Shown: positions 15,446 through 24,064 of the stretch, piece by piece | Position numbering within the stretch: the stretch's first letter is position 1 | Layout of the letters: every line of letters begins with the position of its first letter | Source: CAZTQN01 sp964615765 | GTDB lineage: Bacteria; Planctomycetota; Phycisphaerae; Phycisphaerales; UBA1924 | DNA: 64,000 nucleotides | Reading direction: 5' to 3' | Assembly: GCA_964615765.1 (NCBI GenBank) | Contig: CAZTQN010000001.1 | Location: 190,884 to 254,883, forward strand | The notes under the pieces: model-generated | What the model was told of the DNA's origin: nothing | The model's input: the letters and a program-made list of their open reading frames with translations, nothing else | The model's database searches: none | Translations under genes and position numbers: made by a program

Positions 15446-16414
15446 TCACGGGCAGACGCCCGGGGCGGTCTGCGGCCGGGTAGTCGTGCACGCGGCGGTC
15501 ACGGTGCCGGTCGTGACGATCGGGCCCCAGCTGCAGTTGAAGTTGCGGCGCTGCGAGAACGACGTCGTGACGCATGCGGTGCAGGTGTAGATGCAGTCGC
15601 CGCCCGCGCGTGGCGTGCCCACGCCGCACCCGCCCGGCGTTGTCCAGCTCCACGTGAACGTCCACGGGATGCAGCAGCCGAACAGCGACACCGCCTGCGG
15701 CGTGGAGCCGTCAACCGGCACTTCTTCCCGCGGATCCCGGTTCGGGTCGCGGAGCGTCTTCTCCACGCGCTCGGCGGCGCCGGCCAGCAAGGGCTGGACC
15801 GGAAGGTCGCCGGCGCTGTCGTCGTCCGCGACCACATCGTCCGCCACATCGATCACATCGATGACATCGACGCAGGTCTCTTCGGTGCGAGCCGCCAGCC
15901 CGCTGAGATTCGGCGCGCCCTCGCCGCCAATCGCAACCACCCACTCGATCTGCTTGCCATCCAGATTCGCCGCGATCGCCTGGAACCGGTCGGTCACCGC
16001 GAGGCCGTGGCTCATCGGCACGAACTCCGGCAAGGGCTTGCCGACCGCCTCCGCCGCCCGGCGTTCCATCGACGCGTCGGCCAGCTCGACCTGGCCCGCG
16101 AAGCGGAGGTGCACCATGCGAGCGGCGTCGCTGGGATCCGACGTTCGCACGCCTTCCCACGTGTACGTCCCGGAAGGCTGACGCTCGAGCCACACGACTG
16201 AGAACGCCGACGGGCCCACCTCGGCAGCTCCGCGATGCGCCAGGAAGCCGACAACGGTCTTCCCCTGAACCGCCGGGGTGAGCGTCCAACCCTGATCCGT
16301 GACGATCGACGCCGCGAAGCGCGCGTCGGCGGTCGCCGCCGAACATGCCCCCAGCCCGATGCCCAGAGCCACAGCTCGCGCAATAAACCCGCTACGGAAG
16401 TTGATCCGACGCAT
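15446..16414 (-). CDS. Secreted protein with Cys/Thr-rich C-terminus, unknown function
   Basis: A 322-residue protein. The ATG at 16414 has AGGAG eight bases upstream and opens a signal peptide (MRRINFRSGFIARAVALGIG..., cleavage near ATADA). Residues ~30-180 form a globular part with no recognised domain. An acidic Val/Asp/Ile run (CVDVIDVIDVADDVVADDD) follows. The last ~75 residues contain about ten Cys with many Thr, Trp and Pro (for example FGCCIPWTFTWSW and CIYTCTACVTTSF), and the chain ends TAPGVCP. The Cys-rich tail probably forms disulfides outside the cell. Confidence 0.65.
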   Translation of the reverse strand: MRRINFRSGFIARAVALGIGLGACSAATADARFAASIVTDQGWTLTPAVQGKTVVGFLAHRGAAEVGPSAFSVVWLERQPSGTYTWEGVRTSDPSDAARMVHLRFAGQVELADASMERRAAEAVGKPLPEFVPMSHGLAVTDRFQAIAANLDGKQIEWVVAIGGEGAPNLSGLAARTEETCVDVIDVIDVADDVVADDDSAGDLPVQPLLAGAAERVEKTLRDPNRDPREEVPVDGSTPQAVSLFGCCIPWTFTWSWTTPGGCGVGTPRAGGDCIYTCTACVTTSFSQRRNFNCSWGPIVTTGTVTAACTTTRPQTAPGVCP

Positions 16415-16711
16415 GGCGATCTCCTGTTGTGATTCAGCTGCGGACGCACCGCGCGAACACTCGCTCGGCCTCGGAAGCCCAGCGTCTCTGACGGCCCCGC
16501 GAATTGCAAACCCGTCTGCTCTTACTGGCGAGCGGAATGCCCGCTTTGGGTGCCATGGATCGCGAGACCCATCCGAACGACTGCCCAGAATGGGCGTCAG
16601 GCAAGCACGGAATTCGCTTCGATCATGTGGATAACTTGCCCCGACATTGAGGCATGTCTCGGCGTGCAACGTTGTTGACGGCACCTGCGGCCGCGAGCGT
16701 CCCGGCGAGCC

Positions 16712-18319
16712 TTACCGCGCAAACTCCACCGCCCGCGTCTCGCGGAGCACCGTCACGCGGATCTCGCCCGGGAACGTCATTTCTTCGCTCACCTTCTTCG
16801 CGATGTCGAAGGCGATCTTCTGGGCCTCGTCATCGGTGACGCGGCGGGCGTCGACCATAACCCGGACTTCGCGCCCGGCCTGGATGGCGTGCGCTTCCGT
16901 CACGCCCGGCTGCCGCAGCGCGATGTCTTGCAGCTCCGTCAGACGCTGGACGTACTTCTCCAGGCTCTCGCGGCGGGCGCCGGGGCGGGCGGAACTGACC
17001 GCGTCGGCGGCCATGACGATCGGGGTATAGAACGACGTCGACGGGATGTCGCCGTGGTGTCCGCCGATGGCGTTGAGGACGATGTCCTTCTCGCCGTATT
17101 GCTTGGCGAAGTCCATCCCGATCTTGGGGTGCCCGCCTTCCATCTCGTGGTCCATCGCCTTGCCGATGTCGTGCAGGAAGCCGCAGCGCCGGGCCAGCGA
17201 GCCGTCGAGCCCGAGCTGCTCGGCGATGATCTGGCACAGGAACGCGACCTCGACGGAGTGGCGGAGCACGTTCTGCCCGTAGGAGGTGCGGAACGAGAGC
17301 TTGCCCATGGCTTCGGAGACCTTCGGGTGCACGCCGCGAAGGTTGACCTCCAGCACGGCGTCCTTCCCGGCCTTCAGCACGCGCTCGTCCATTTCGCTCC
17401 GGACTTTCTCCACGACCTCCTCGATGCGCGACGGGTGCATGCGGCCGTCGGCGACCAGCCTCTGCAGCGACTCGACCGCGACGGCCTGGCGGATCTTGTC
17501 GAAGCACGAGACGACGATCACGCCCGGCGTGTCGTCGACGATGATGTCGACGCCGGTGGCTTTCTCGATGGCGCGGATGTTCCGCCCCTCGCGACCGATG
17601 ATGCGCCCCTTCATCTCGTCGTTCGGGATCGCGACCGCGCGGACGGTGCTCTCGGCGGTGTGCTCGCTGGCGTACCGCTGGATCGCCATCAGCGTGATTT
17701 CCTGGGCCTTCTTTTTCGCCTCCGCCGTCGCCTCTTCCGTCAGTTTGGCGACGATCTTCGCGCTCTCCAGCCGACAGTCTTCTTCGACACGCAGCAGCAC
17801 CTCGCGCTTGGCGTCGTCCCGGGACATCCCGGAGATCTGCAGCAGGCGCTCTTTCTGCTGGTTGAGCGTCTGATCCAGTTCCTGGCTCTTGCGGTCCAGC
17901 GCAGCTTCCCGCTGCTTCAACTGGTCGAGCTGTTTGGTGAGTTGGTCTTCCTTCGCGGTCAGCGATTCCAGTTTCTTGTCGATCGTGTCTTCACGCTTGG
18001 CGATGCGGCGTTCGGTCTCGCGGATCTCGGCCCGGGCGGCTTCGGTTTCCTTCTCCAGGGCGGCCCGCTTGTCCAAGGCGGCCTTCTCGGCGTCGACCTT
18101 GGCCTTGTCGGTGATCGTCCGGGCCTCGGCGTCGGCCTGGGAGCGAATCCGATCCGCCTCCGCCTTGGCCCGGGACAGCGTTTGCCCGCGGATGATGGTG
18201 AGCGCGAGCGCCCCGACGATGACCCCGACGATGAGGGCGACGGCCGCCGCGGCCAGCGTCGTGTTCTCCACCGCGAGCACCGCGGGGATGGGTTGATACA
18301 AAGTTGGCGCGTGCAGCAT
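16712..18319 (-). CDS. rny: Ribonuclease Y
   Basis: A 535-residue endoribonuclease that starts decay of mRNA at the membrane. The order of parts matches RNase Y: an N-terminal membrane helix (LAAAAVALIVGVIVGALALTII), a long coiled coil (residues ~40-200, alternating Lys/Glu/Ala/Arg), a KH domain (NDEMKGRIIGREGRNIRAIE) and an HD domain (FLHDIGKAMDHE, with HHGDIPS). Length is close to the usual ~520. The ATG at 18319 has GGAGG upstream; in-frame codons before it only encode a low-complexity stretch. A long divergent intergenic region separates it from rpmI. Confidence 0.95.
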   Translation of the reverse strand: MLHAPTLYQPIPAVLAVENTTLAAAAVALIVGVIVGALALTIIRGQTLSRAKAEADRIRSQADAEARTITDKAKVDAEKAALDKRAALEKETEAARAEIRETERRIAKREDTIDKKLESLTAKEDQLTKQLDQLKQREAALDRKSQELDQTLNQQKERLLQISGMSRDDAKREVLLRVEEDCRLESAKIVAKLTEEATAEAKKKAQEITLMAIQRYASEHTAESTVRAVAIPNDEMKGRIIGREGRNIRAIEKATGVDIIVDDTPGVIVVSCFDKIRQAVAVESLQRLVADGRMHPSRIEEVVEKVRSEMDERVLKAGKDAVLEVNLRGVHPKVSEAMGKLSFRTSYGQNVLRHSVEVAFLCQIIAEQLGLDGSLARRCGFLHDIGKAMDHEMEGGHPKIGMDFAKQYGEKDIVLNAIGGHHGDIPSTSFYTPIVMAADAVSSARPGARRESLEKYVQRLTELQDIALRQPGVTEAHAIQAGREVRVMVDARRVTDDEAQKIAFDIAKKVSEEMTFPGEIRVTVLRETRAVEFAR

Positions 18320-18967
18320 GCCGGGAGCCTCCTCGGCGTCCCCGGCGAAGGGGGCGCCGCGAACCGTGCGCGGCCGATGACGGTCGCGCCGGGTGGGGGG
18401 GAGAGCTCCCGCACGGGGCATGGACAAGGATCGGCACCGGCCGGTGGGTGGGCGGCCGGGGTTCAGTCAGGTCGAGCGGAGGAGTCCGGGACAGACGGGA
18501 ACCCGCCGTGGTGGACGTGGCCGCGCGCGGAGGACGAACACCGCCGGGGGGCGGAGGGTCGGGCGCGCGGACAGAACAATGGCGAGGACGCTCGGCACGG
18601 AAAAGAACTCGCTCGATCTATGCCGGCCGGGCCAGAACCGCCCGATCCGGGCATCCTTGGCAACCCGGCGCGAGGTCGCGGCGGGGAGCGTCAGGACGCT
18701 GAACAACCGACCCGCGTCCGGAGTCCCGGGCGGGAGGGAAGGGGGAAACCGGCACGTGGCCGGTGAAGACCGATTAAAGTATCGGATATCGGGGTACGTC
18801 AAGAGCACGTCAAGAACTCCCTGCGGGTGCGTTGCTCGGCGGTGGGGGGGTGCCTACCCTCTCGACCCGGCTCCGGGCAGCCCCGCGCCCGACCGGCCCC
18901 GAACCCATTTCGGGGGTCCAGGGGCCCAAAGCCCCCTGCACGCACCCAAGCGGTGGTGAGACCGGTT
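18320..18967. other. Divergent intergenic region between rny and rpmI
   Basis: About 650 bases without a supported gene; open frames are low-complexity Arg/Gly/Pro shadows. Near 18775-18817 the minus strand has two TTGACG elements in tandem (direct repeat ACGTCAAGA on the plus strand) followed by AT-rich TATCCGATACTTTAAT, a possible promoter for rny with a long leader. infC, which commonly precedes rpmI, is absent. Confidence 0.5.
18775..18817 (-). promoter_or_regulatory. Possible rny promoter region
   Basis: On the minus strand two copies of TTGACG, 12 bases apart, precede the AT-rich stretch CCGATACTTTAAT; the nearer TTGACG is 18 bases from TTTAAT. The match is suggestive only, because the gene start lies ~450 bases further on. 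Confidence 0.3.
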
Positions 18968-19315
18968 ATGGCCCAGACCAAGAACAAGAGCCACAAGTCC
19001 AGCCTGAAGCGGATCCGTCTGACCAAGACGGGCAAGGTTCGTCACAACCGTGCGTTCGGCAAGCACTTGCGTTCGCACAAGAGCGGCAAGCGGCTGCGTC
19101 GGCTCCGGAAGGACAAGTTCATGTCCAACCCGGAAGCCAAGCGGCTTGAGAAGCTGCTGTTCCGCCGCCTGCGCGGGCGGGATCAGGCCCGGGCCGCGTT
19201 GAAGCGGAGCCCGTCGCCCGAGGAGCGGAAGAAGCTGCAGGCGGAGAAGAAGGCCGCCCGCGCGGCGGAGCAGGCCGCCCAGAAGCCGGCCGGCAAGACG
19301 AGCAAGTCCAAGTAA
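18968..19315 (+). CDS. rpmI: 50S ribosomal protein bL35, with long C-terminal extension
   Basis: Residues 1-65 are L35: KNKSHKSSLKRIRLTKTGKV, then RAFGKHLRSHKSGKRLRRLRK and SNPEAKRLEKLL. Most L35 proteins stop there (about 64-66 residues). This one has ~50 more residues, a Lys/Ala/Arg/Glu-rich helical tail (PEERKKLQAEKKAARAAEQAAQK). The ATG at 18968 comes after a weak GGTGAG site. rplT follows on the same strand, the usual partner. The extension may add a contact on the ribosome, but its role is unknown. Confidence 0.92.
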   Translation: MAQTKNKSHKSSLKRIRLTKTGKVRHNRAFGKHLRSHKSGKRLRRLRKDKFMSNPEAKRLEKLLFRRLRGRDQARAALKRSPSPEERKKLQAEKKAARAAEQAAQKPAGKTSKSK

Positions 19316-19476
19316 CGCGGCACAGCCGCCCGACCGCTGACGCCGGCCTGCGCCGGTGCTGGACAGACCGGGCCGGTGTGCGGCGGTGTGAATGATTTGA
19401 GACACCCCTGTCCGACGGGCAGCGTCCGGCGAGAAGCCGGTCCCCCGACTCGGACGCCCTGACGGAGACGGTTCCC

Positions 19477-19893
19477 ATGCCACGCGTTCGCAAAGGTGCA
19501 GCCCGTACGCAAGCCCGCAAGCGCATCCTGCGCCTGGCCCGCGGCTACTACGGCGTCAAGCACAAGCACAAGTACCAGGCCGAGAACGCCCTCATGCGGG
19601 CGGGCGTGTACCAGTTCCGCGACCGCCGCCGGCTGAAGCGCGACATGCGCCGCCTGTGGATCGCGCGTATCACCGCGGCGTGCCGCATGCGCGGGACGCG
19701 GTACAGCCTGTTCATCAACGGGCTGAAGCTCGCGGGCATCGTGCTCAATCGCAAGATGCTGAGCCAGCTCGCCATCGACGATCCCAAGACCTTCGACCGC
19801 ATCGTCGAGATCGCCGGGCAGGCCCTGAAGAACAAGAAGCCGATGCCGGCCACGACGCCCAACTGGGGCGGCCTGGCGGCGACGAAGGCCTGA
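19477..19893 (+). CDS. rplT: 50S ribosomal protein bL20
   Basis: A 138-residue protein with the L20 signature: an N-terminal basic tail MPRVRKGAARTQARKRIL, then GYYGVKHKHKYQAENALMRAG and the globular part RLWIARITAACRMRGTRYS. It is an early assembly protein binding 23S rRNA. GACGGAGACGG upstream acts as ribosome site. The C-terminus is about 18 residues longer than in E. coli. In many bacteria L20 represses its own operon; no leader structure is evident here. A strong terminator lies 50 bases downstream. Confidence 0.97.
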   Translation: MPRVRKGAARTQARKRILRLARGYYGVKHKHKYQAENALMRAGVYQFRDRRRLKRDMRRLWIARITAACRMRGTRYSLFINGLKLAGIVLNRKMLSQLAIDDPKTFDRIVEIAGQALKNKKPMPATTPNWGGLAATKA

Positions 19894-19941
19894 TTGCCGG
19901 GCGCGCCGCGCCGGGGACGCCTTGTTCCACTACACTCGTGA

Positions 19942-19975
19942 AGCCCAGCCTCTTCAGGCTGGGTTTTTTCTTTTT
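19942..19975 (+). terminator. Rho-independent terminator after rplT
   Basis: CCCAGCC (19944-19950) pairs with GGCTGGG (19957-19963), with flanking AA-TT pairs and a 6-base loop; TTTTTTCTTTTTC follows. It ends the rpmI-rplT unit just before the site-2 protease gene. Confidence 0.93.
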
Positions 19976-20007
19976 CGGCGCGAGCGGCGCTGACGGGGAC
20001 GCGTTTC

Positions 20008-20742
20008 ATGATCAACGGCTGGTGGGTCACCAACATTCTCAATGCGCCCGGGCTGGGGCCGGTGGTGTTGGCCGCGTGGGTGATCTGGGTGATCGTGTCC
20101 ATCACGCTGCACGAGCTGGCGCACGGGTGGGCGGCGATCGCGCGGGGGGACCGCACGCCGATCGACGCCGAGCACATGACGTTCAATCCGCTGGTGCACA
20201 TGGGCATCCCGAGCCTGATCGTGTTCGCGCTGGCGGGGATCGCGTGGGGGGCGATGCCGGTGGACCGGACGCGTGTGCGCGGGCGGTACGGGTATGCGCT
20301 GGTGTGCCTGGCCGGGCCGGTGATGAACGCCGGGCTGGCGGTGCTGTGCATCCTGCTGGGCGGCGTCTGGCTCGGGCTGGAACAGCCGCTGACGGGCGGG
20401 ACGGGCGGGACGGGTGTCGGCGGGGCGATCTCGGCGGAGATGCACGGGCACCTGGCCAGTTTCTTCAGTTTCGGGGCGTTGTTGAACGTCGCGCTGGGAA
20501 TCTTCAACATGATTCCGGTGTTCCCGCTCGACGGCGGGCGCATTCTGGCTGAGCTGTACCGGCCTTACGCCCGCTTTGTCGAGACCCAGGGCGGGCAGTT
20601 CATGAACATCGTGGTGATGATCTTCGCATTCTTCTTCGCGAGCAGTCTGATATGGACGGTGGGAAGCCGCGTGGCGGGGACTGGGATCCGCCATGTCGCG
20701 GGGTTGGTGAACATGGTGGTGGGCGGGTCGCCCACGCCGTGA
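20008..20742 (+). CDS. Site-2 protease-type membrane metallopeptidase (M50 family)
   Basis: A 244-residue polytopic protein. The zinc-binding HELAH motif lies in the first long membrane helix (SITLHELAHGW, residues ~30-40), and the second conserved motif NMIPVFPLDGGRIL lies near residues 168-181 and supplies the third ligand Asp. These define intramembrane peptidases of the S2P/M50 group. The short chain without PDZ or CBS domains matches the Rip3/SpoIVFB-like or uncharacterised site-2 families. A short Gly/Thr-rich loop (TGGTGGTGVGG) sits between the motifs. The substrate is unknown; no anti-sigma gene is adjacent. apgM starts 26 bases after the stop. Confidence 0.88.
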   Translation: MINGWWVTNILNAPGLGPVVLAAWVIWVIVSITLHELAHGWAAIARGDRTPIDAEHMTFNPLVHMGIPSLIVFALAGIAWGAMPVDRTRVRGRYGYALVCLAGPVMNAGLAVLCILLGGVWLGLEQPLTGGTGGTGVGGAISAEMHGHLASFFSFGALLNVALGIFNMIPVFPLDGGRILAELYRPYARFVETQGGQFMNIVVMIFAFFFASSLIWTVGSRVAGTGIRHVAGLVNMVVGGSPTP

Positions 20743-20767
20743 TGGCGCGGCCCTATCCTCGCGGAGC

Positions 20768-22108
20768 GTGAAGTACGTCATCATCATCGCGGACGGTGCG
20801 GCGGATCTTCCGCTGGAAGAACTGGACGGGCGGACGCCCCTGGAGACGGCGATTGCGCCGAACCTGGCGTCGGCGGCGCGGATGGGGCGGCTGGGCACGG
20901 CCGTCACGACCCCGCCCGGATGGGCCGCGGGCAGCGACGTGTGCACGATGTGCCTGCTGGGGTATGACCCGCGCCGGTATCACACGGGGCGGGCGCCGCT
21001 GGAAGCCGCGGCGCTGGGCCTGGCGCTCCGCGAGACGGACTGGATCTTCCGCGTGAATCTGGTCACCGTCGGTGAGCCGGAGACGACCGACGACGGGCTG
21101 ATGCTGGACCACTCCGCCGGCGCGATCTCGAACGCCGAGGCGCGGGAACTGGTGACGGGGCTCATGGATCACTGGCACGCGGCCGTGCCGGATCTGTCGG
21201 CGGATCTGGCCCTGACGCCCGGCGTGAGTTACCGCAACATCCTGGTCGATAGCGGCGCGCACCGTGGCGGGCGGGACTACGCGGGCGTGACGACGACCCC
21301 GCCCCACGAGATTCCCGGGCAGCCGTGGGCGGACGATCTGCCGCGGGTCGGCAAGTCGGCGAGCGCGGAGGCGGAGCGCGCGGCGGAGACGCTGCGCCGG
21401 CTGATCGCGTCGTCGCAGGAGTTTCTGGCGTCGCACCCGGTGAACGCCGCGCGGCGGGCGCGTGGGCAGCGGGTGGCGAACAGCGCGTGGATCTGGGGCC
21501 AAGGCGTCAAGCCGTCCATGCCGTCGTTCGAGGAGCGGTTCGGGCTCAAGGGCGCGATGATCACGGCGGTGGACTTGCTCGCGGGGATCGCAGCGCTGAT
21601 CGGGTGGGACCGGATCGACGTGCCGGGGATCACGAGTTACCACGACACGGACTACGCCGCGCAGGGTCGGGCGACGTGCGAGGCGCTCGATCAGTACGAC
21701 ATCGTGTGCTGCCACGTGGAGTCGCCGGACGAGGCGTCGCATCAGGGGGACGCGGCGACGAAGGTGGCGGCGATCGAGGCGATCGACAAGCACGTGGTCG
21801 GGCCGGTGTTGGCGAAGCTGCGGGCGTTCGGCGACGCGGAGAGCGACCCGAAGGCCGAGGGGTGGCGGCTGCTCATCATGCCGGATCACTACACGCTGGT
21901 GAGCACGCGGAAGCACGACGCGACGCCGCCGCCGATTTTGCTCGCCGGCGCGTGGGTGCGGAGCGTGGTCGAGCGTGACCTGTTCACGGAGGAGCGCGCG
22001 GGCGCGAGCGACCTGAAGGTCGATCCGGGGCATGATCTAATGGAGTACTTCCTGCGCGGCGGTCTGGCGCGCGTGCCGACGCGCGTGCGGAAAGGTGCGG
22101 GCGCGTGA
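20768..22108 (+). CDS. apgM: 2,3-bisphosphoglycerate-independent phosphoglycerate mutase, archaeal type
   Basis: A 446-residue alkaline-phosphatase-superfamily enzyme interconverting 3- and 2-phosphoglycerate in glycolysis and gluconeogenesis. The N-terminus KYVIIIADGAADLP carries the first metal-binding Asp; AGSDVCTMCLLGYDPR holds the Ser nucleophile, and YHTGRAPLEAAALG is typical of ApgM rather than GpmI. Near the C-terminus are SPDEASHQGD and MPDHYT, further metal ligands. The start is GTG at 20768, since the family begins at this point. The 3' end overlaps the next gene by four bases (GTGA). Confidence 0.92.
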   Translation: MKYVIIIADGAADLPLEELDGRTPLETAIAPNLASAARMGRLGTAVTTPPGWAAGSDVCTMCLLGYDPRRYHTGRAPLEAAALGLALRETDWIFRVNLVTVGEPETTDDGLMLDHSAGAISNAEARELVTGLMDHWHAAVPDLSADLALTPGVSYRNILVDSGAHRGGRDYAGVTTTPPHEIPGQPWADDLPRVGKSASAEAERAAETLRRLIASSQEFLASHPVNAARRARGQRVANSAWIWGQGVKPSMPSFEERFGLKGAMITAVDLLAGIAALIGWDRIDVPGITSYHDTDYAAQGRATCEALDQYDIVCCHVESPDEASHQGDAATKVAAIEAIDKHVVGPVLAKLRAFGDAESDPKAEGWRLLIMPDHYTLVSTRKHDATPPPILLAGAWVRSVVERDLFTEERAGASDLKVDPGHDLMEYFLRGGLARVPTRVRKGAGA

Positions 22109-22977
22109 GTGCGGCGGACCAAGAGCCCAAGCCGGAGACGCCGGGCGGTCGCCCGGGCGATGGCGCGGACGACCTCATCCCGCTCGAGCCGGCCCCGCCG
22201 AAGCCGGCGATGCCCGCGCCGGTCGTTGGCGGTCCCGGGGCCGGCAAGGGAACGCGGATCGAGCGACCGTCGCTGACGACGGGGAAGCTCACCAAGTGTC
22301 CCAACTGCGGGGCGGGGCTGACTGATGACGCGGTGCTGTGCACGGCGTGCGGGCTGGATCTGCGCATCGGGGCCAAGCGCGAGGTCGAAGTTGGCGAGGT
22401 TGAGCCGCCCGAGCCGGGGGGCGACGCGCGGCCGGAGTATGTCAAGCCGTCGCGCATGAGCCCCGGCACGCACGCGGCCCTCGCGGGCGGGTGTGCGCTC
22501 GGCGCGATGATCGCGGCGGGCGTCAACGCGTCGATCTACTCCGGCGGGCGGGCGACGACGCTGCTGATCGTGGTCGTCGTGCTGCTGACGCTGTACCAGA
22601 CGCTGGTGCACACGGGCACGGGGATCGTGGCTGTCGCGATTGCGGCGAAACTGGCCAAGCACCAGGTCGGTCGGTACGACTGGGCCGCCGGGCGGATGTT
22701 CCTGGCGTTCGCGACGTTCCAGTTCGTGAGCCATCAGCGCATCCCCGGGGCGCCGGAGACGCTGAGCGTCATCCTGGCCTATCCGGCGGCGGCGGCGGCG
22801 TACTTCTTCATGGTCATGGCGCTGTTCAAACTGCGGCGTGACCAGGCGACGATGCTGTGCGGCGCTCACCTGATGCTGTGGCTGCTGTTTGTCGGCGGGC
22901 TGGAGCTGTCGCGGTGGATGGGGGCCGAGCTGGCGGCCATGCCGCCCCCGCCTCCCCCGCCGACCGCGGGGCCGTGA
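22105..22977 (+). CDS. Zinc-ribbon membrane protein, unknown function
   Basis: A 290-residue protein whose GTG start overlaps the apgM stop (GTGA), so translation is probably coupled. The first ~60 residues are Pro/Gly-rich and disordered. A zinc ribbon follows (CPNCGAGLTDDAVLCTACGLDL, positions ~65-86), then four or so hydrophobic segments (including TLLIVVVVLLTLYQTLVHT and SVILAYPAAAAAYFFMVMALF), ending in a polyproline tail. The ribbon-plus-membrane design is common in planctomycetes. No transport or catalytic motif is seen. Confidence 0.75.
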   Translation: MSAADQEPKPETPGGRPGDGADDLIPLEPAPPKPAMPAPVVGGPGAGKGTRIERPSLTTGKLTKCPNCGAGLTDDAVLCTACGLDLRIGAKREVEVGEVEPPEPGGDARPEYVKPSRMSPGTHAALAGGCALGAMIAAGVNASIYSGGRATTLLIVVVVLLTLYQTLVHTGTGIVAVAIAAKLAKHQVGRYDWAAGRMFLAFATFQFVSHQRIPGAPETLSVILAYPAAAAAYFFMVMALFKLRRDQATMLCGAHLMLWLLFVGGLELSRWMGAELAAMPPPPPPPTAGP

Positions 22978-23054
22978 CGACGCGGGAAAACGCCGTGCCT
23001 GAAATCGATGAGCCGCGCGTCCCAATATGGGGAACACGACGAAGGAGGCTGGCC

Positions 23055-23978
23055 ATGACGGTGCGCAACGGAACGCGGCGGAACACGGGGCGGGTGCTGG
23101 TGGCGGCGATGACGCTGGGGCTCGCGACGCCGTTGCTGGGCTGCGCCATGTCCGTCGGCGGGGCCGACATCGGCTGGTCGAGCGTTGAGGAGAACCGCCA
23201 GCTCGGCATCGAGCATGTGCCGGGCAAGCCGCTGGTGGTGAAGACGCGCAACGGCGGGATCACCGTCACGAAGACCTCCGGCGGGCCCGTCGATGTCCGT
23301 GCGACCGTGCGCGGCAAGTCGCAGGAGCAGCTCCGGCAGATCAAGGTCGTCGCGGTGCGCGACGATGACGGCACGCTGGTGGTGAAGGCCGAGTTCCCCG
23401 ATGGCAAAGCCCGCGAGGGGGCCGGCGTGTCGCTCGAGGTGCTGATCCCGGACGCCGAGGGGCTGAACCTGGCGACGTCGAACGGGGCGATCACCGCGGC
23501 GGGCTTCTCGGGCAAGGCGGTGATGGACACGTCCAACGGGGCCATCACGCTGAGCGACCATGCGGGCGAGGCGGTGCTGGATACATCCAACGGGCGGATC
23601 ACCGTCGAGCGTTTGCGCGGCGGGGTGACAGCCGACACCAGCAACGGCGGCATCACGCTGAAGGACGTCGGCACGCCGGTGACGGCGGATACGTCCAACG
23701 GGACGATCGACGTCGTGCTGGACGACGCGGCGACGGGGCCGGTGCGGCTGGATTCATCGAACGCGCGCATCGAGCTCGCCGTCGGCTCGGCGTTCGGCGG
23801 CGAACTGATCGCCGACACCAGCAACGGCAAGGTGACCGTCGATCTCGGCACGGAGGCGGCCCAGGTCTCGACCAACAAGCGCGGCAACGAGGCCAAGGTC
23901 GTCTTCGCGGCGTCCGGGCCGCGCTCGGTGGTTGACACCAGCAACGGGTCGATCCGCATCTCGCGGCGCGAGAAGTAA
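23055..23978 (+). CDS. Lipoprotein with DUF4097-like beta-helix repeats
   Basis: A 307-residue protein with a perfect AAGGAGG seven bases before the ATG. The signal peptide ends in the lipobox LLGC (Cys30), so it should be lipid-anchored. Residues ~60-300 contain about nine repeats of the form (D)TSNGxI(T/R)(V/L), spaced by about 20 residues (for example TSNGAITL, TSNGRITV, TSNGGITL, TSNGKVTV). This is the pattern of the DUF4097 (putative adhesin) family, which folds as a stack of short beta strands. The role is unknown; relatives are often linked to sigma/anti-sigma loci, but none is adjacent here. A hairpin follows. Confidence 0.85.
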   Translation: MTVRNGTRRNTGRVLVAAMTLGLATPLLGCAMSVGGADIGWSSVEENRQLGIEHVPGKPLVVKTRNGGITVTKTSGGPVDVRATVRGKSQEQLRQIKVVAVRDDDGTLVVKAEFPDGKAREGAGVSLEVLIPDAEGLNLATSNGAITAAGFSGKAVMDTSNGAITLSDHAGEAVLDTSNGRITVERLRGGVTADTSNGGITLKDVGTPVTADTSNGTIDVVLDDAATGPVRLDSSNARIELAVGSAFGGELIADTSNGKVTVDLGTEAAQVSTNKRGNEAKVVFAASGPRSVVDTSNGSIRISRREK

Positions 23979-24015
23979 GCGGCCCGTCGGAACGACTTCA
24001 CGACGACAACACACA

Positions 24016-24050
24016 CGCCCGAGCAGCCGGGTTCACCGGCGGCTCGGGCG
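24016..24050. terminator. Hairpin between convergent genes, possible bidirectional terminator
   Basis: CGCCCGAGC pairs with GCTCGGGCG, with a second inner stem GCCGG/CCGGC across one A-G mismatch and a 5-base loop. It lies between the convergent DUF4097-like and HNH genes. There is only a weak T-run (TTGCGTTT), so terminator activity is likely but not certain. Confidence 0.6.
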
Positions 24051-24064
24051 TTGCGTTTGTGGGT

